A stretch of DNA of 64,000 nt, taken from NCBI GenBank assembly GCA_000720535.1, contig JOAZ01000001.1, positions 248,001 to 312,000 of the forward strand, in the 5' to 3' direction. The stretch comes from Streptomyces halstedii. Lineage in GTDB: Bacteria; Actinomycetota; Actinomycetes; Streptomycetales; Streptomycetaceae. Positions 36,977-44,547 of the stretch are shown piece by piece. Each line of letters starts with the position of its first letter. The stretch's first letter is position 1. A program made the position numbers and the translations under genes. The notes beneath the pieces are model-generated. The model did not search any database. It was not told the origin of the DNA and saw nothing but the letters and a program-made list of their open reading frames with translations.

Positions 36977-37108
36977 ATGCTCGCCGCGCCGAGCCACGGG
37001 AACGGCACAGTGCCCTCCGCTCCGCGTCCGCCCGCACCGGACCGGTTACCGGCGGAACTCCAGCTCGTCGGTCCTCCCGCCGGCCGGGCCGGCCCCTTCG
37101 GTGGATGA
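36977..37108 (+). CDS. possible 43-residue peptide with strong ribosome site
   Basis: The frame starts at an ATG preceded by AAGGGGGAGG, one of the strongest ribosome sites in the window, and ends at TGA 130 bases before the LuxR-type gene. The peptide is Pro/Gly/Ala-rich (20% Pro) and ends GPFGG. No signal peptide or known family. It could be a leader peptide, a small signalling peptide or chance. Confidence 0.3.
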   Translation: MLAAPSHGNGTVPSAPRPPAPDRLPAELQLVGPPAGRAGPFGG

Positions 37109-37238
37109 GGCTCCGGCCCTGACCGGTGGTGGGAACGAGGGGAGCGGGCCTCAGGGGCCCACCCGGCCACCACCCGGTCGCACGCACGTTCGTATGGCGC
37201 CCCAATAGGGCGGTCGAGGAACTACGTTGGGGGATCGA

Positions 37239-37844
37239 GTGGGAATCGATGTATTGGTGTCCGACGACCTGCACCTGTCCCGTTTCGCGCTCAGCGCACT
37301 GCTTGAGCGGCATGAGGAGATCCGAGTCGTCGGGTCGGTGGAGAGCAGTCTGGACGCGTTGGAGTTCGCCGAGCTGCACAGCCCGGACGTGGTGATCATC
37401 AGTTTCGAGGACGCGGACAGCGACACGATCGCGATCGCCGAGAAGATCGCGAGCCTTCCGGGGTGCCGGAGCATGCTGCTCGGCAGGGCGTTCACCCGGT
37501 CGGTCGTCCGTCAGGCCTTCGCCGCCGGGATCGGCGGCATGGTGGAGCGCAGCGTCCCTCCGCGCCAGTTCTTCGAGGCCATCCACCGGGTGCACCAGGG
37601 GGAGCGGGTGTTCGACGCGGAGTTGACGGTCGCCGCGCTGATCAACAGGGACTCCACCTTGACGCTGCGGGAGTTCTCGGTGCTGGAGCACGTGTCCCGG
37701 GGCGACACCGTGGTCGAGATCGCGGCGCGCCTGCATCTCTCCGAGGGGACCGTGCGCAACTACCTTTCGTCCATGGTGACAAAGCTGGGCGCGCGCAACC
37801 GGATCGACGCTTTACGGATCGCCCGGGACGCGCGGTGGATCTAG
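37239..37844 (+). CDS. LuxR/NarL-type regulator with degenerate receiver domain
   Basis: 201 residues: a receiver-like domain (1-120) and a C-terminal LuxR helix-turn-helix (about 140-195, EIAARLHLSEGTVRNYLSSMVTKL). The acidic pair is present (SDD, 8-10), but the phospho-acceptor Asp is Ser55 (DVVIIS) and the conserved Lys is replaced (GGMVER). It probably does not respond to phosphorylation and may instead sense a ligand, as atypical response regulators do. No histidine kinase is adjacent. A TTA codon at 37812 suggests bldA control. GTG at 37239 is preferred (GGGGG five bases upstream); TTG at 37227 with GAGGA is a real alternative. Probable activator of the operon that follows. Confidence 0.82.
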   Translation: MGIDVLVSDDLHLSRFALSALLERHEEIRVVGSVESSLDALEFAELHSPDVVIISFEDADSDTIAIAEKIASLPGCRSMLLGRAFTRSVVRQAFAAGIGGMVERSVPPRQFFEAIHRVHQGERVFDAELTVAALINRDSTLTLREFSVLEHVSRGDTVVEIAARLHLSEGTVRNYLSSMVTKLGARNRIDALRIARDARWI

Positions 37845-38568
37845 ACGGCCCATCCGTGCCCGGCCCTGTTCGCGTCCTTTTTGCGGTCCTGTTTCCGGAC
37901 CTGTTTTCCGGATCTGGCAAACATCACCCCATGAGTGTCTTCCGCCGATTTCGTGACGCACGGCCGGCATAACTCGTCCCCGCCCGACGTGGCACCTAGA
38001 TGTACCACCGGGGCGCCGACGGTGCAATGGCCCCAGGGTCCCCGGATCCGTTGTCCCGTGCTGTCCGAATGAGTTCTTAACAATCGAATGCGCGATTCTC
38101 ACCGATACGGTGGACGCGACCCCCGCCGGCCGGGGCTCTCGGAGCCTTGGGCCATCGGCGGGGGTCGCTCGCATGCCCGGACCCGCCCGTACGGCGCCCC
38201 GGCCGGCCCTCGCGGCCTTCCGTGAGCGCGCCCGGCGTCCGGAACCGACGAGGCGTACGGCTCGTCCCGGTGTCCTGGAACCGCCGGGCTGAAAGAGCCG
38301 AGTGGTGGGTAGCAGTGGAGTCCGGCCGGTATTGATTTCTCCAGCCCGTATATGTGAAACGCATGGGCGTGCATGTGGAACTAATCTGTCGCGACATGAA
38401 GGGCGGCTGGTACCGTCGAGACGTTCCGGCAGATTCAGGCGGGGAGCCGGGGGAAAAGTCCGCGATTCACTGAGCCGATTGCGGTGACCTGCGCGACATT
38501 ACCGTGGAATCGCGGAGACGATGGGCGTCGAACCATCGGTACGAATGCTTTTCCTGGAGGGGTGAACC
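37845..38568. promoter_or_regulatory. intergenic region before the N-oxygenase operon
   Basis: 724 bases without a supported gene. It contains two nearly identical adjacent direct repeats, CCTGTTTCCGGA at 37888-37899 and CCTGTTTTCCGGA at 37900-37912. A perfect 13-bp stem also lies at 38116-38128/38156-38168. The stretch 38310-38480 is relatively AT-rich and should contain the promoter of the operon at 38569. Confidence 0.5.
38116..38168. terminator. 13-bp stem hairpin with inner hairpin
   Basis: Outer arms GCGACCCCCGCCG (38116-38128) and complement (38156-38168). The 27-base loop contains an inner stem GGCTC-TCG-GAGCC. It is 270 bases after the LuxR-type stop and probably terminates that transcript, separating it from the next operon. 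Confidence 0.65.
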
Positions 38569-39540
38569 ATGCCGAACCGAGCTGTAGTCCCGCCCATTCC
38601 CTGGGGGGAAGTGGCGAGTTCCATCCAATTCATTCCCGCCGAGTACTCCCGTACGGACCAGCCGGAATCCGTCGCGCGGGAGATGCTGCGCTGCGCGTCC
38701 GTGGACATCGACAGGCTCGTCGACGCGGGGCTGCCGTTCGACCGCCGGGAGGGCGTGCGCCACTTCGACGTGAACGACCTGTACACCCTCGGCATGTACT
38801 CGAACAGCACCCGTACGCAGCCGGAGCTCGCGTTCCGCATGCTGTTCCGGTTCGCCGGGCGTCCGGTCGACGACCTGCTGCGCGACAAGGCGTGGGAATT
38901 CCGGGTCCAGCTGGAGTGCCCGGAATGCGACGAGGTCGCCCCCTGGCACTTCGAAGCACCTGACGTCGTCCGGTTCGGAGGGCGCCTGGAGGGCGGGGCC
39001 GCCCCGGAACCGAGCGCGGGGTCGGCCGAGTACGCGGCGACCGTCACCACGACGGGTGCGCGGACCCCACTGGTCTCCACCGAATTGCGCCGGCTGACCC
39101 ACGAGTACCTCGACGCCGGCTACCGGTGGCAGATGATCCCCGTCGCCATGCAGGCCGACTACGAACTGGTCCACGCTCTGGGGGCGACGAGCTGCATCGC
39201 GGCGAGCCTGCTGCTGGCCGAGCGCTTCCGGACGGCGGGCTACAAGGCCGAGGCGAAGCGGGGCTGGTTCTGCGGCGTGCTCGGTGGCGCGCTGGACCTG
39301 CCGCACGCCTGTGTGGAGGTCGAGGACGACGACGGCAGGCTCAAGACCGTCGACATCGCCAAGGCGCAGCTGGCCGCGCGGCTGTCGTCGGACACCGGGG
39401 ACTTCCAGGAGCTGTGCCTCGGGTCGATCTACAACAAGGTGATCCCGTCCACCGCTTCCGGAAACGCGTCTTTCGGCCACCACGCGTGCGGTTCACCGCT
39501 ACCGGCCCAAGTGCGCGCGGACATCCGGTCGGCGCGTTGA
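38569..39540 (+). CDS. transglutaminase-like protein, candidate aminoacyltransferase
   Basis: 323 residues. The C-terminal half has the layout of the transglutaminase/papain-like fold. It has Cys209 at the start of a helix (TSCIAASLLLAERF), His246 on a strand (PHACVEVE) and Asp262 on the next (TVDIA), giving a C-H-D triad. The N-terminal half (1-165) is unlike anything I recognise. Family knowledge: AdmF of andrimid biosynthesis is a transglutaminase homologue that forms an amide from carrier-bound thioesters. Inference: this protein moves an aminoacyl group from a carrier protein to an amine or hydroxylamine. It opens the operon, with GGAGGGG before its ATG. Hydrolysis or proteolysis are alternatives. 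Confidence 0.65.
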   Translation: MPNRAVVPPIPWGEVASSIQFIPAEYSRTDQPESVAREMLRCASVDIDRLVDAGLPFDRREGVRHFDVNDLYTLGMYSNSTRTQPELAFRMLFRFAGRPVDDLLRDKAWEFRVQLECPECDEVAPWHFEAPDVVRFGGRLEGGAAPEPSAGSAEYAATVTTTGARTPLVSTELRRLTHEYLDAGYRWQMIPVAMQADYELVHALGATSCIAASLLLAERFRTAGYKAEAKRGWFCGVLGGALDLPHACVEVEDDDGRLKTVDIAKAQLAARLSSDTGDFQELCLGSIYNKVIPSTASGNASFGHHACGSPLPAQVRADIRSAR

Positions 39541-39581
39541 GCTGAATTCTCGAAACACCCTGTGTGGAAGGACGAGTGAGA

Positions 39582-40463
39582 ATGGCAGTACGTGAGATCG
39601 AACCGGTCGTGCTCGAACTCGACCGGTTGGAGCAGCTGGCCGAGTCCGGCTACTACAACCCGTACACGATGTTCGACTGGCCCGACACCATCGAGCCCGA
39701 CAAGCCGTGGATGAGCGAGCACCTCACCACGCTGGGCGGCACGCCGATGTGGGACGAGCTGACGCGCGAGCAGCAGCTCGCGCTGACCCGGTTCGAGGCG
39801 ATCAACTTCTTCAGCCTCAACATCCACGGCATCCGCGAGCTGATGAGCGACGTCGTGATGCGCATCCACGAGAAGACCTACGCGGACGTCTCGGAGTTCC
39901 TCCACCACTTCATCGGTGAGGAGAACGAGCACATGTGGTTCTTCGCGCAGTTCTGCCTCCGCTACGGCGGCAAGCTGTACCCGGCGCAGCCGACGCTGAA
40001 GGCCGACTCGGTGGAGCACCTCTCGCCGATCGCCCGCGAGCTGATCGTCTTCGCGCGCATCCTCATCTTCGAGGAGATCGTCGACCACTACAACGCGTAC
40101 ATGGCGACCGACCAGACCCTCCCGCACATCGCCCGCGAGATCAACCGGGTGCACCACCAGGACGAGAGCCGGCACGTCGCGTTCGGCCGCATGGTCTTCA
40201 CCAACTTGCTCGGCCAGCTCGTCAAGCGCGACCCGGACGAGGCGCCCGTGGTCGCCGAGTACCTGGAGAACTACCTCCAGTACAGCATCGGCACCCTCTA
40301 CAACCCGGCCGCCTACCGCGACGCGGGCATCCCGGACGCGCTGGCGCTGCGCCGCAAGGCGCTGGCCCACCCCGTCCGGGTGGAGGCGCACGACCAGGTG
40401 CTGAAGCGGACGAGGAAGTTCCTGTCGAAGTCCGGCGTAGGCAGGGAAACGATCAAGCGATGA
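39582..40463 (+). CDS. AurF-type diiron N-oxygenase
   Basis: 293 residues, all-helical ferritin-like fold. The metal ligands are recognisable: Glu near 72, E114-xx-H117 (EENEH), Glu in FEEIVDHY (164/165) and H191-x3-E195-xx-H198 (HHQDESRH). The last two spacings equal those of AurF. AurF and CmlI oxidise arylamines to nitro compounds by way of hydroxylamines; relatives act on alkylamines. Here the aminotransferase-reductase fusion in the same operon would supply an alkylamine, so an alkylhydroxylamine or nitroalkane is the expected product. ATG at 39582 is preferred to an in-frame GTG 18 bases upstream because AAGGA lies about 9 bases before it. The carrier protein gene overlaps its stop. Confidence 0.85.
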   Translation: MAVREIEPVVLELDRLEQLAESGYYNPYTMFDWPDTIEPDKPWMSEHLTTLGGTPMWDELTREQQLALTRFEAINFFSLNIHGIRELMSDVVMRIHEKTYADVSEFLHHFIGEENEHMWFFAQFCLRYGGKLYPAQPTLKADSVEHLSPIARELIVFARILIFEEIVDHYNAYMATDQTLPHIAREINRVHHQDESRHVAFGRMVFTNLLGQLVKRDPDEAPVVAEYLENYLQYSIGTLYNPAAYRDAGIPDALALRRKALAHPVRVEAHDQVLKRTRKFLSKSGVGRETIKR

Positions 40464-40705
40464 CCGACCCCATGCAGGCGGTCCAGGAGTTCATCCTGGG
40501 CCGTAACCCCGCCCTCGACCGGGTGTCCGAGGACCTCGACCTGATCGACAGCAGGGCCATCAACTCGCTGGCGTTCGTCGAGTTCATCTTCCTGCTGGAG
40601 GAGCTGACGGGCGAGTCCATCGATCCGGAGGACCTGGATCTGGACGACTTCCGCACCCTCGACGCGCTGGAAGCACGATTCTTCAAGAAGGAAGCGGCGC
40701 GATGA
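40460..40705 (+). CDS. carrier protein 1 (amino acid carrier)
   Basis: 81 residues, four-helix carrier-protein pattern with the pantetheine Ser36 in the motif INSLAF, an Asn-Ser variant of the usual Asp-Ser-Leu. Coupled by overlaps to the diiron gene before and the aaRS-like ligase after, which identifies it as the probable acceptor for that ligase. In the known bacterial pairs of this kind the ligase loads glycine or alanine on the pantetheine arm. It would be modified by the PPTase encoded 3 kb downstream. Confidence 0.85.
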   Translation: MTDPMQAVQEFILGRNPALDRVSEDLDLIDSRAINSLAFVEFIFLLEELTGESIDPEDLDLDDFRTLDALEARFFKKEAAR

Positions 40706-41529
40706 CCACAGCGACCGACAACGGCCTGGGAGTTCTCGACGGCGGCCAGCTGCGGTTGCTGCGGGCGATCGACGGCGTGGTCCTGCGATGGGCCGACAGC
40801 TGGGGCGCCCCGGAGTTCCGGTTCCCGTTTCTGATGCGGTGTCAGGACCTCGACACCTTCGACTACTACGACAACTTCCCGCACCTGGGCCTCGCCGCGA
40901 CCCGGCTCGACCCGCAGCGTCTGGGCGGCCTGCTGGCCGAGACGCCCCGGCCGGTCGCGCAGATGCCGACCGAGGTCATGGAGCCGACCGCGTTCGCGCT
41001 GCCCTCGGCGGCCTGCTACTCGGTCTACCTGAACCTGGCCGGCTCGGAGCTGCCCGCCGAGGGAGCCCTGCGGACCACGGTCGGCACCTGCTTCCGCAAC
41101 GAGGAGCACTACCAGGGCCTCCAACGGCTGCTCGGCTTCTCCATGCGCGAGATCGTCTGCGTCGGACCGGAGGAGGTGGCGAAGAACCACCTGCTCCGCG
41201 CCAAGGACGTCGTGACGAAGCTGTGCGCCCAGCTCGGGCTGGACGTCCGGCTGGAGGTCGCCACCGACCCGTTCTTCGACAAGAACGGCGGCAAGGCCAA
41301 GATGCAGCGGCTGTTCCCGGTGAAGGAGGAGTTCGTCGTCGACGGCCTGGCGATCGGCTCCGTCAACTACCACCGGAACTTCTTCGGCGAGCGGTGCGAC
41401 ATCCGGGCCGGGGACGACACGGCGCACACCAGCTGCCTGGCCTTCGGCCTGGAACGCTGGGTGCACGCCCTGACCGCGCGGTTCGGCGGCACCGACGCCG
41501 CGGTGTCGGCGATCGAGAGCCTGAGCTGA
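40702..41529 (+). CDS. amino acid:[carrier protein] ligase, class II aaRS-like
   Basis: 275 residues, a SerRS-type catalytic core without any tRNA-binding arm. Motif 2 is FRNEEHYQG (131-139) and motif 3 is FGLERWVHAL. Cys105, Glu150 and Cys245 lie where the zinc ligands of the amino acid:carrier protein ligases are expected. These enzymes adenylate a small amino acid and transfer it to carrier-protein pantetheine rather than to tRNA. The preceding gene is the matching small carrier protein. In valanimycin biosynthesis a SerRS and seryl-tRNA supply the activated amino acid; this pair would do so without tRNA. The amino acid cannot be read from sequence; glycine or alanine is likeliest, serine possible. 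Confidence 0.88.
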   Translation: MTTATDNGLGVLDGGQLRLLRAIDGVVLRWADSWGAPEFRFPFLMRCQDLDTFDYYDNFPHLGLAATRLDPQRLGGLLAETPRPVAQMPTEVMEPTAFALPSAACYSVYLNLAGSELPAEGALRTTVGTCFRNEEHYQGLQRLLGFSMREIVCVGPEEVAKNHLLRAKDVVTKLCAQLGLDVRLEVATDPFFDKNGGKAKMQRLFPVKEEFVVDGLAIGSVNYHRNFFGERCDIRAGDDTAHTSCLAFGLERWVHALTARFGGTDAAVSAIESLS

Positions 41530-42533
41530 TGCGTGCCACGCTGGCCGGAGCGCTCGGCCTGGACGTGGCGCTGCTCCAGTCGGGCATGGGCGGCGTCGCG
41601 GGCGCGGAGCTGGCCTGCGCCGTGTCCGAGGCCGGCGCGGCGGGCTGTGTGGGCGGCTACAAGCTGGTGGGCGACGCGCTGTCGGCCGTACTCGGCCGGT
41701 TGACCGCCGGTACCGAACGGCCCGTCGGCGTGAACCTGATCCCGGAGGTGGTGGGGCCGGACGAGCTCGACCGCCAGGTGGCGCAGGTGCTCGACGAGAC
41801 GCCCCAGCGCGTGCACCTGTCGTTCTTCGGCATGCCCGAGGACGCGGTGCTCGACCGGGTCGTCGCGGCCGGCCGGGGCCTGGTGGTCCAGGTCGGATCC
41901 GTCGAGGACGGGACACACGCGGCCGGACGGGGGGCGGTCGTGGTGGCCCAGGGCACCGAGGCCGGCGGCCACCTCCTGGGTACCGCACGCCGCGACGACC
42001 TGGTCGCGGCCCTGCGCGACCGGCTGCCCGACGCCTGCCTCGTCGCCTCGGGCGGCATCGGCTCGCCCGGGGAGGCCGAGCGGGCACTCGCCGCCGGAGC
42101 CGACGGCGTCCTGCTGGGCACCGCCTTCGTCGTCGCGCACGAGTCGCGGGCCCACTCCCGCTTCAAGGCGGCGGTGACCGCCGCCGACGAGGCCGACACC
42201 GTGATCACCGACGTCTACGAGATCGGCTGGCCGGGCCGGCGGCACCGTGTCCTGGCGACCGCCGTCACCGCCGACCCCGGGCAGCCGAAGAATTTCATCG
42301 GCCGCACGGTGGTCGAGGGAAAGCCGTACCTGGTACCGCGCTTCAGCTCCGCGGTACCGACCGAAGCGACCAGCGGCCGGATCGAGGAGATGGCGATGTA
42401 CTGCGGCCGGTCCTGCGGCGACGTCTCCGAACAGCTCTCGGCGGCCGATGTCGTGGCCGCGTTCGCGCGTGTCCTGCCGGGCGCCGAGACCGTCAAGAAC
42501 CAGACAAGGATGGAAAGCAATGTCAGCCGATGA
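41529..42533 (+). CDS. nitronate monooxygenase-like flavoprotein
   Basis: 334-residue TIM-barrel FMN enzyme of the 2-nitropropane dioxygenase/NMO family. It has the QSGMGG start, the family motif VAQGTEAGGH, and the phosphate-binding SGGIGS and ADGVLLGTAF segments. NMOs oxidise alkyl nitronates to carbonyl compounds. Members of the same family (FabK) reduce enoyl-ACP. Next to an amine N-oxygenase, a role on a nitro or nitronate intermediate or in detoxification of over-oxidised product is attractive; a desaturation or enoyl-reduction role on the alkyl chain is the alternative. It is coupled to the ligase before (TGATG) and overlaps the hydrolase after by 14 bases. Confidence 0.85.
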   Translation: MRATLAGALGLDVALLQSGMGGVAGAELACAVSEAGAAGCVGGYKLVGDALSAVLGRLTAGTERPVGVNLIPEVVGPDELDRQVAQVLDETPQRVHLSFFGMPEDAVLDRVVAAGRGLVVQVGSVEDGTHAAGRGAVVVAQGTEAGGHLLGTARRDDLVAALRDRLPDACLVASGGIGSPGEAERALAAGADGVLLGTAFVVAHESRAHSRFKAAVTAADEADTVITDVYEIGWPGRRHRVLATAVTADPGQPKNFIGRTVVEGKPYLVPRFSSAVPTEATSGRIEEMAMYCGRSCGDVSEQLSAADVVAAFARVLPGAETVKNQTRMESNVSR

Positions 42534-43392
42534 GGCGCAGGACAACCACCACGACCTGAGCTACCGCGAGGACATCCCGCGCGTCCGCACCAGGGAAGGC
42601 GTCGAGCTCTACGCCGAGACCAACGGTGAGGGCGACATCACCGTCACCACGCTCAACAACTTCTTCTTCAGCGCCCCGTTCTGGCGTGAGTACACCGAGG
42701 AACTCGTCAAGCACTACCGCGTCCTGAGCTACGACCTCTGCAACCACGGGCAGTCCTCGCGGGTGGAGCAGGAGCCGACCTGGGAGGAGCACGCGGAGGA
42801 CCTGATCGGACTGCTCGACGCGCTGGGCATCGAGTCGACGTACCTGATCGGCACGTCGGCCTCCACCCAGCTCGCCCGGGACGTCGCGCTGGCCCACCCC
42901 GACCGGGTCAGGGGCATGGTGCTGGCCGGACCGGTCGTCGGTCCGCAGGGGATGCGGCGCCACCGCGGGCTCCAGCGCGCGTGGCTGCGGACGCTGAACA
43001 GCTACGGCATGCCCGAGCTGTACAGCCACATGTACCCCGAGGTGATCAGCACCGACATGAACGAGGAGACCGGCACGCCGGGCTTCCTCGGGCTGCGGGA
43101 GAGCTTCCTGGCGATGTCCACGGCCGAGGAGCTCAACAACGGACTGACACTCGCCCAGCAGGGCGACCCCAGCCCCGAGCTGCTGACCCGCGTCCAGACC
43201 CCGACGCTGATCGCCCTCGGCGACGACGACATCCTGCTCGGCCCGACGGCCGGCCAGGAACTGGCCGCGCTGTTCCCGAAGGGCCGTCTCGCGCTCATGC
43301 CGAAGGCCGGCCACGTGCCGTTCCTCGACGACCCCGAGGGTTTCCAGGAGATCGTCCGCAAGTTCGTGGACGAAGTGGAATCGGATGTCTGA
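42520..43392 (+). CDS. alpha/beta hydrolase, possible release enzyme
   Basis: 290 residues. The nucleophile elbow reads GTSAS, so the last Gly of GxSxG is Ser. The acid is in LGDDD and the His in AGHVPF. Oxyanion region NFFFS near residue 43. The closest broad family is 3-oxoadipate enol-lactonase-like hydrolases. In this operon it may release a product or intermediate from a carrier protein, or catalyse a non-hydrolytic rearrangement, as some hydrolase-fold enzymes do. ATG at 42520 is inside the end of the NMO gene and is preceded by AAGGATGGAAAG. Confidence 0.82.
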   Translation: MSADEAQDNHHDLSYREDIPRVRTREGVELYAETNGEGDITVTTLNNFFFSAPFWREYTEELVKHYRVLSYDLCNHGQSSRVEQEPTWEEHAEDLIGLLDALGIESTYLIGTSASTQLARDVALAHPDRVRGMVLAGPVVGPQGMRRHRGLQRAWLRTLNSYGMPELYSHMYPEVISTDMNEETGTPGFLGLRESFLAMSTAEELNNGLTLAQQGDPSPELLTRVQTPTLIALGDDDILLGPTAGQELAALFPKGRLALMPKAGHVPFLDDPEGFQEIVRKFVDEVESDV

Positions 43393-43660
43393 TCCGCGGG
43401 CCGAAGCCCGGCTGCGCATCCGTGCGTTGCTGGTGGACATCTTCGGCGGCGACCGGTTCGTCAGCGGTGTGCCGGACACCGCGTCGCTCCGTGAGGCGGG
43501 GGTGCCCTCCACCGCGCTGGTGAGCCTGCTGGTGGCGATGGAGGACGCGTTCGGCTTCGAATGGGACGACGAGGTCCGCCCCGAGGTGCTGCGCACGATC
43601 GACTCACTGGCGGGGCACGTGGTGGAGACGGGCGCGGTGGGGACAGCGGGTGGCCGCTGA
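43385..43660 (+). CDS. carrier protein 2, atypical pantetheine motif
   Basis: 91 residues. Predicted helices and an acidic second helix fit a carrier protein. The modified Ser would be Ser42 in GVPSTALVSL, where Pro-Ser-Thr replaces Asp-Ser-Leu. It overlaps the hydrolase before and the PPTase after. Its partner is not clear. The unusual motif may mean a dedicated partner, or that this copy is not pantetheinylated. Confidence 0.65.
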   Translation: MSDPRAEARLRIRALLVDIFGGDRFVSGVPDTASLREAGVPSTALVSLLVAMEDAFGFEWDDEVRPEVLRTIDSLAGHVVETGAVGTAGGR

Positions 43661-44216
43661 GCCGCGTCCTCCCGCGGGCGTCGCGCCGGAGCCGGTGATC
43701 GAGTGGCATCCGGTGCCGTGGCCCCACGGACCGGCCCAGCAGTCGGCGGCGGGCCGCCACGCGGCCGCCGCGGCCCTGTCCTCGGCCGGCTCGGCCGAGC
43801 GGACGGTGCCCCGCGACCCGCACGGCCGGCCGTGCTTCCCGCGGGGCTTCCCCGGCTCCATCTCCCACACCGCCCACCTGGCGGTCGCGGTGGTGGTCCC
43901 CGGTGCCGAGGCCGTGGGCGCCGACATCGAGAGCGCGGCCGTCACCGCCCGCATGGCGGCGTTCGTCCTCGGCGAGCGGGAGCGGCGCACGCTGCTCCCG
44001 CCCGCCGGGGAGTACAGCCCCCGTGAGCTGTTCGCCGCCAAGGAAGCGGCCTACAAGGCCATGAACGGCGCCGGCACACCGGGTGAGTTCCTGTTCTGGC
44101 GGATCGGACTCAGCCGTTCCGGCGGGACGTTGACCGCGTCGTACCGCGGCGTGCGCGTACCGCTGTGGATCCACTCGGAGGCGGGCCACGCGTTCGCCGT
44201 GGCGATACGGCGTTGA
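43650..44216 (+). CDS. 4'-phosphopantetheinyl transferase, Sfp-type
   Basis: 188 residues. The three conserved blocks are visible: GSISHT (substrate and CoA binding), VGADIE (magnesium-binding Asp/Glu) and FAAKEAAYKA (catalytic Glu/Lys). It transfers phosphopantetheine from CoA to carrier-protein serines. A dedicated PPTase in the operon suggests that the three small carrier proteins are poor substrates for the housekeeping enzyme. GTG start overlapping the carrier protein stop. Confidence 0.9.
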   Translation: MAAEPRPPAGVAPEPVIEWHPVPWPHGPAQQSAAGRHAAAAALSSAGSAERTVPRDPHGRPCFPRGFPGSISHTAHLAVAVVVPGAEAVGADIESAAVTARMAAFVLGERERRTLLPPAGEYSPRELFAAKEAAYKAMNGAGTPGEFLFWRIGLSRSGGTLTASYRGVRVPLWIHSEAGHAFAVAIRR

Positions 44217-44286
44217 ATTCCGCGGTCCGCCTCGCCTTCCCGGGCCGGCACCCGGCCGACGGAACGTATCGAATGGGGAAGACGCA

Positions 44287-44547
44287 ATGAACCAAGAAAT
44301 CCTTGAGGTCGTCGATGAACTGTTCCGTCGCGGACTGCAGGTCTCTGAGATCGACATCGACGTCCCCCTCGTAGATTACGGCCTCGATTCCATTCGCTCC
44401 ATCAACCTGGTGGTCGACATGGAAGCCGCGTTCGACGTGCGGATATCGGATGAACAGGCGGCCTCGATGGAGACGCTGCGTGACGTCGTGGACCAGGTCA
44501 CCGCGTTGGTGACCGTGCGGGCCGGGCAAGGAGAAGGTGACGCATGA
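44287..44547 (+). CDS. carrier protein 3 (acyl carrier)
   Basis: 86 residues with a canonical motif GLDSIRSI (pantetheine Ser35). GGGGAAG precedes its ATG. It directly precedes and overlaps the aminotransferase/acyl-ACP reductase gene, with the FAAL next, so it is the likely fatty-acyl carrier on which the FAAL loads and from which the reductase draws. A 70-base gap to the PPTase is the only break inside this part of the operon. Confidence 0.88.
   Translation: MNQEILEVVDELFRRGLQVSEIDIDVPLVDYGLDSIRSINLVVDMEAAFDVRISDEQAASMETLRDVVDQVTALVTVRAGQGEGDA

Larger units (their letters stand above)
36594..37238. promoter_or_regulatory. divergent control region between NRPS2 and LuxR-type gene
   Basis: 645 bases carrying the promoters of NRPS2 (minus) and the regulator (plus). 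A 7-bp inverted repeat, GTCTGTA at 36842-36848 and TACAGAC at 36865-36871, could be an operator. A 43-codon frame with a strong ribosome site is listed separately. Otherwise I see nothing. Confidence 0.45.

Noticed and set aside
38569-39540. Direct claim of homology to valanimycin VlmA
   Set aside because: The functional analogy is attractive, but I cannot align the sequences here. Only the transglutaminase-like triad is claimed.
39582-40463. Ferritin or ribonucleotide-reductase small subunit
   Set aside because: The metal-ligand spacing H-x3-E-xx-H and the overall length match AurF-type oxygenases, and the context is biosynthetic.
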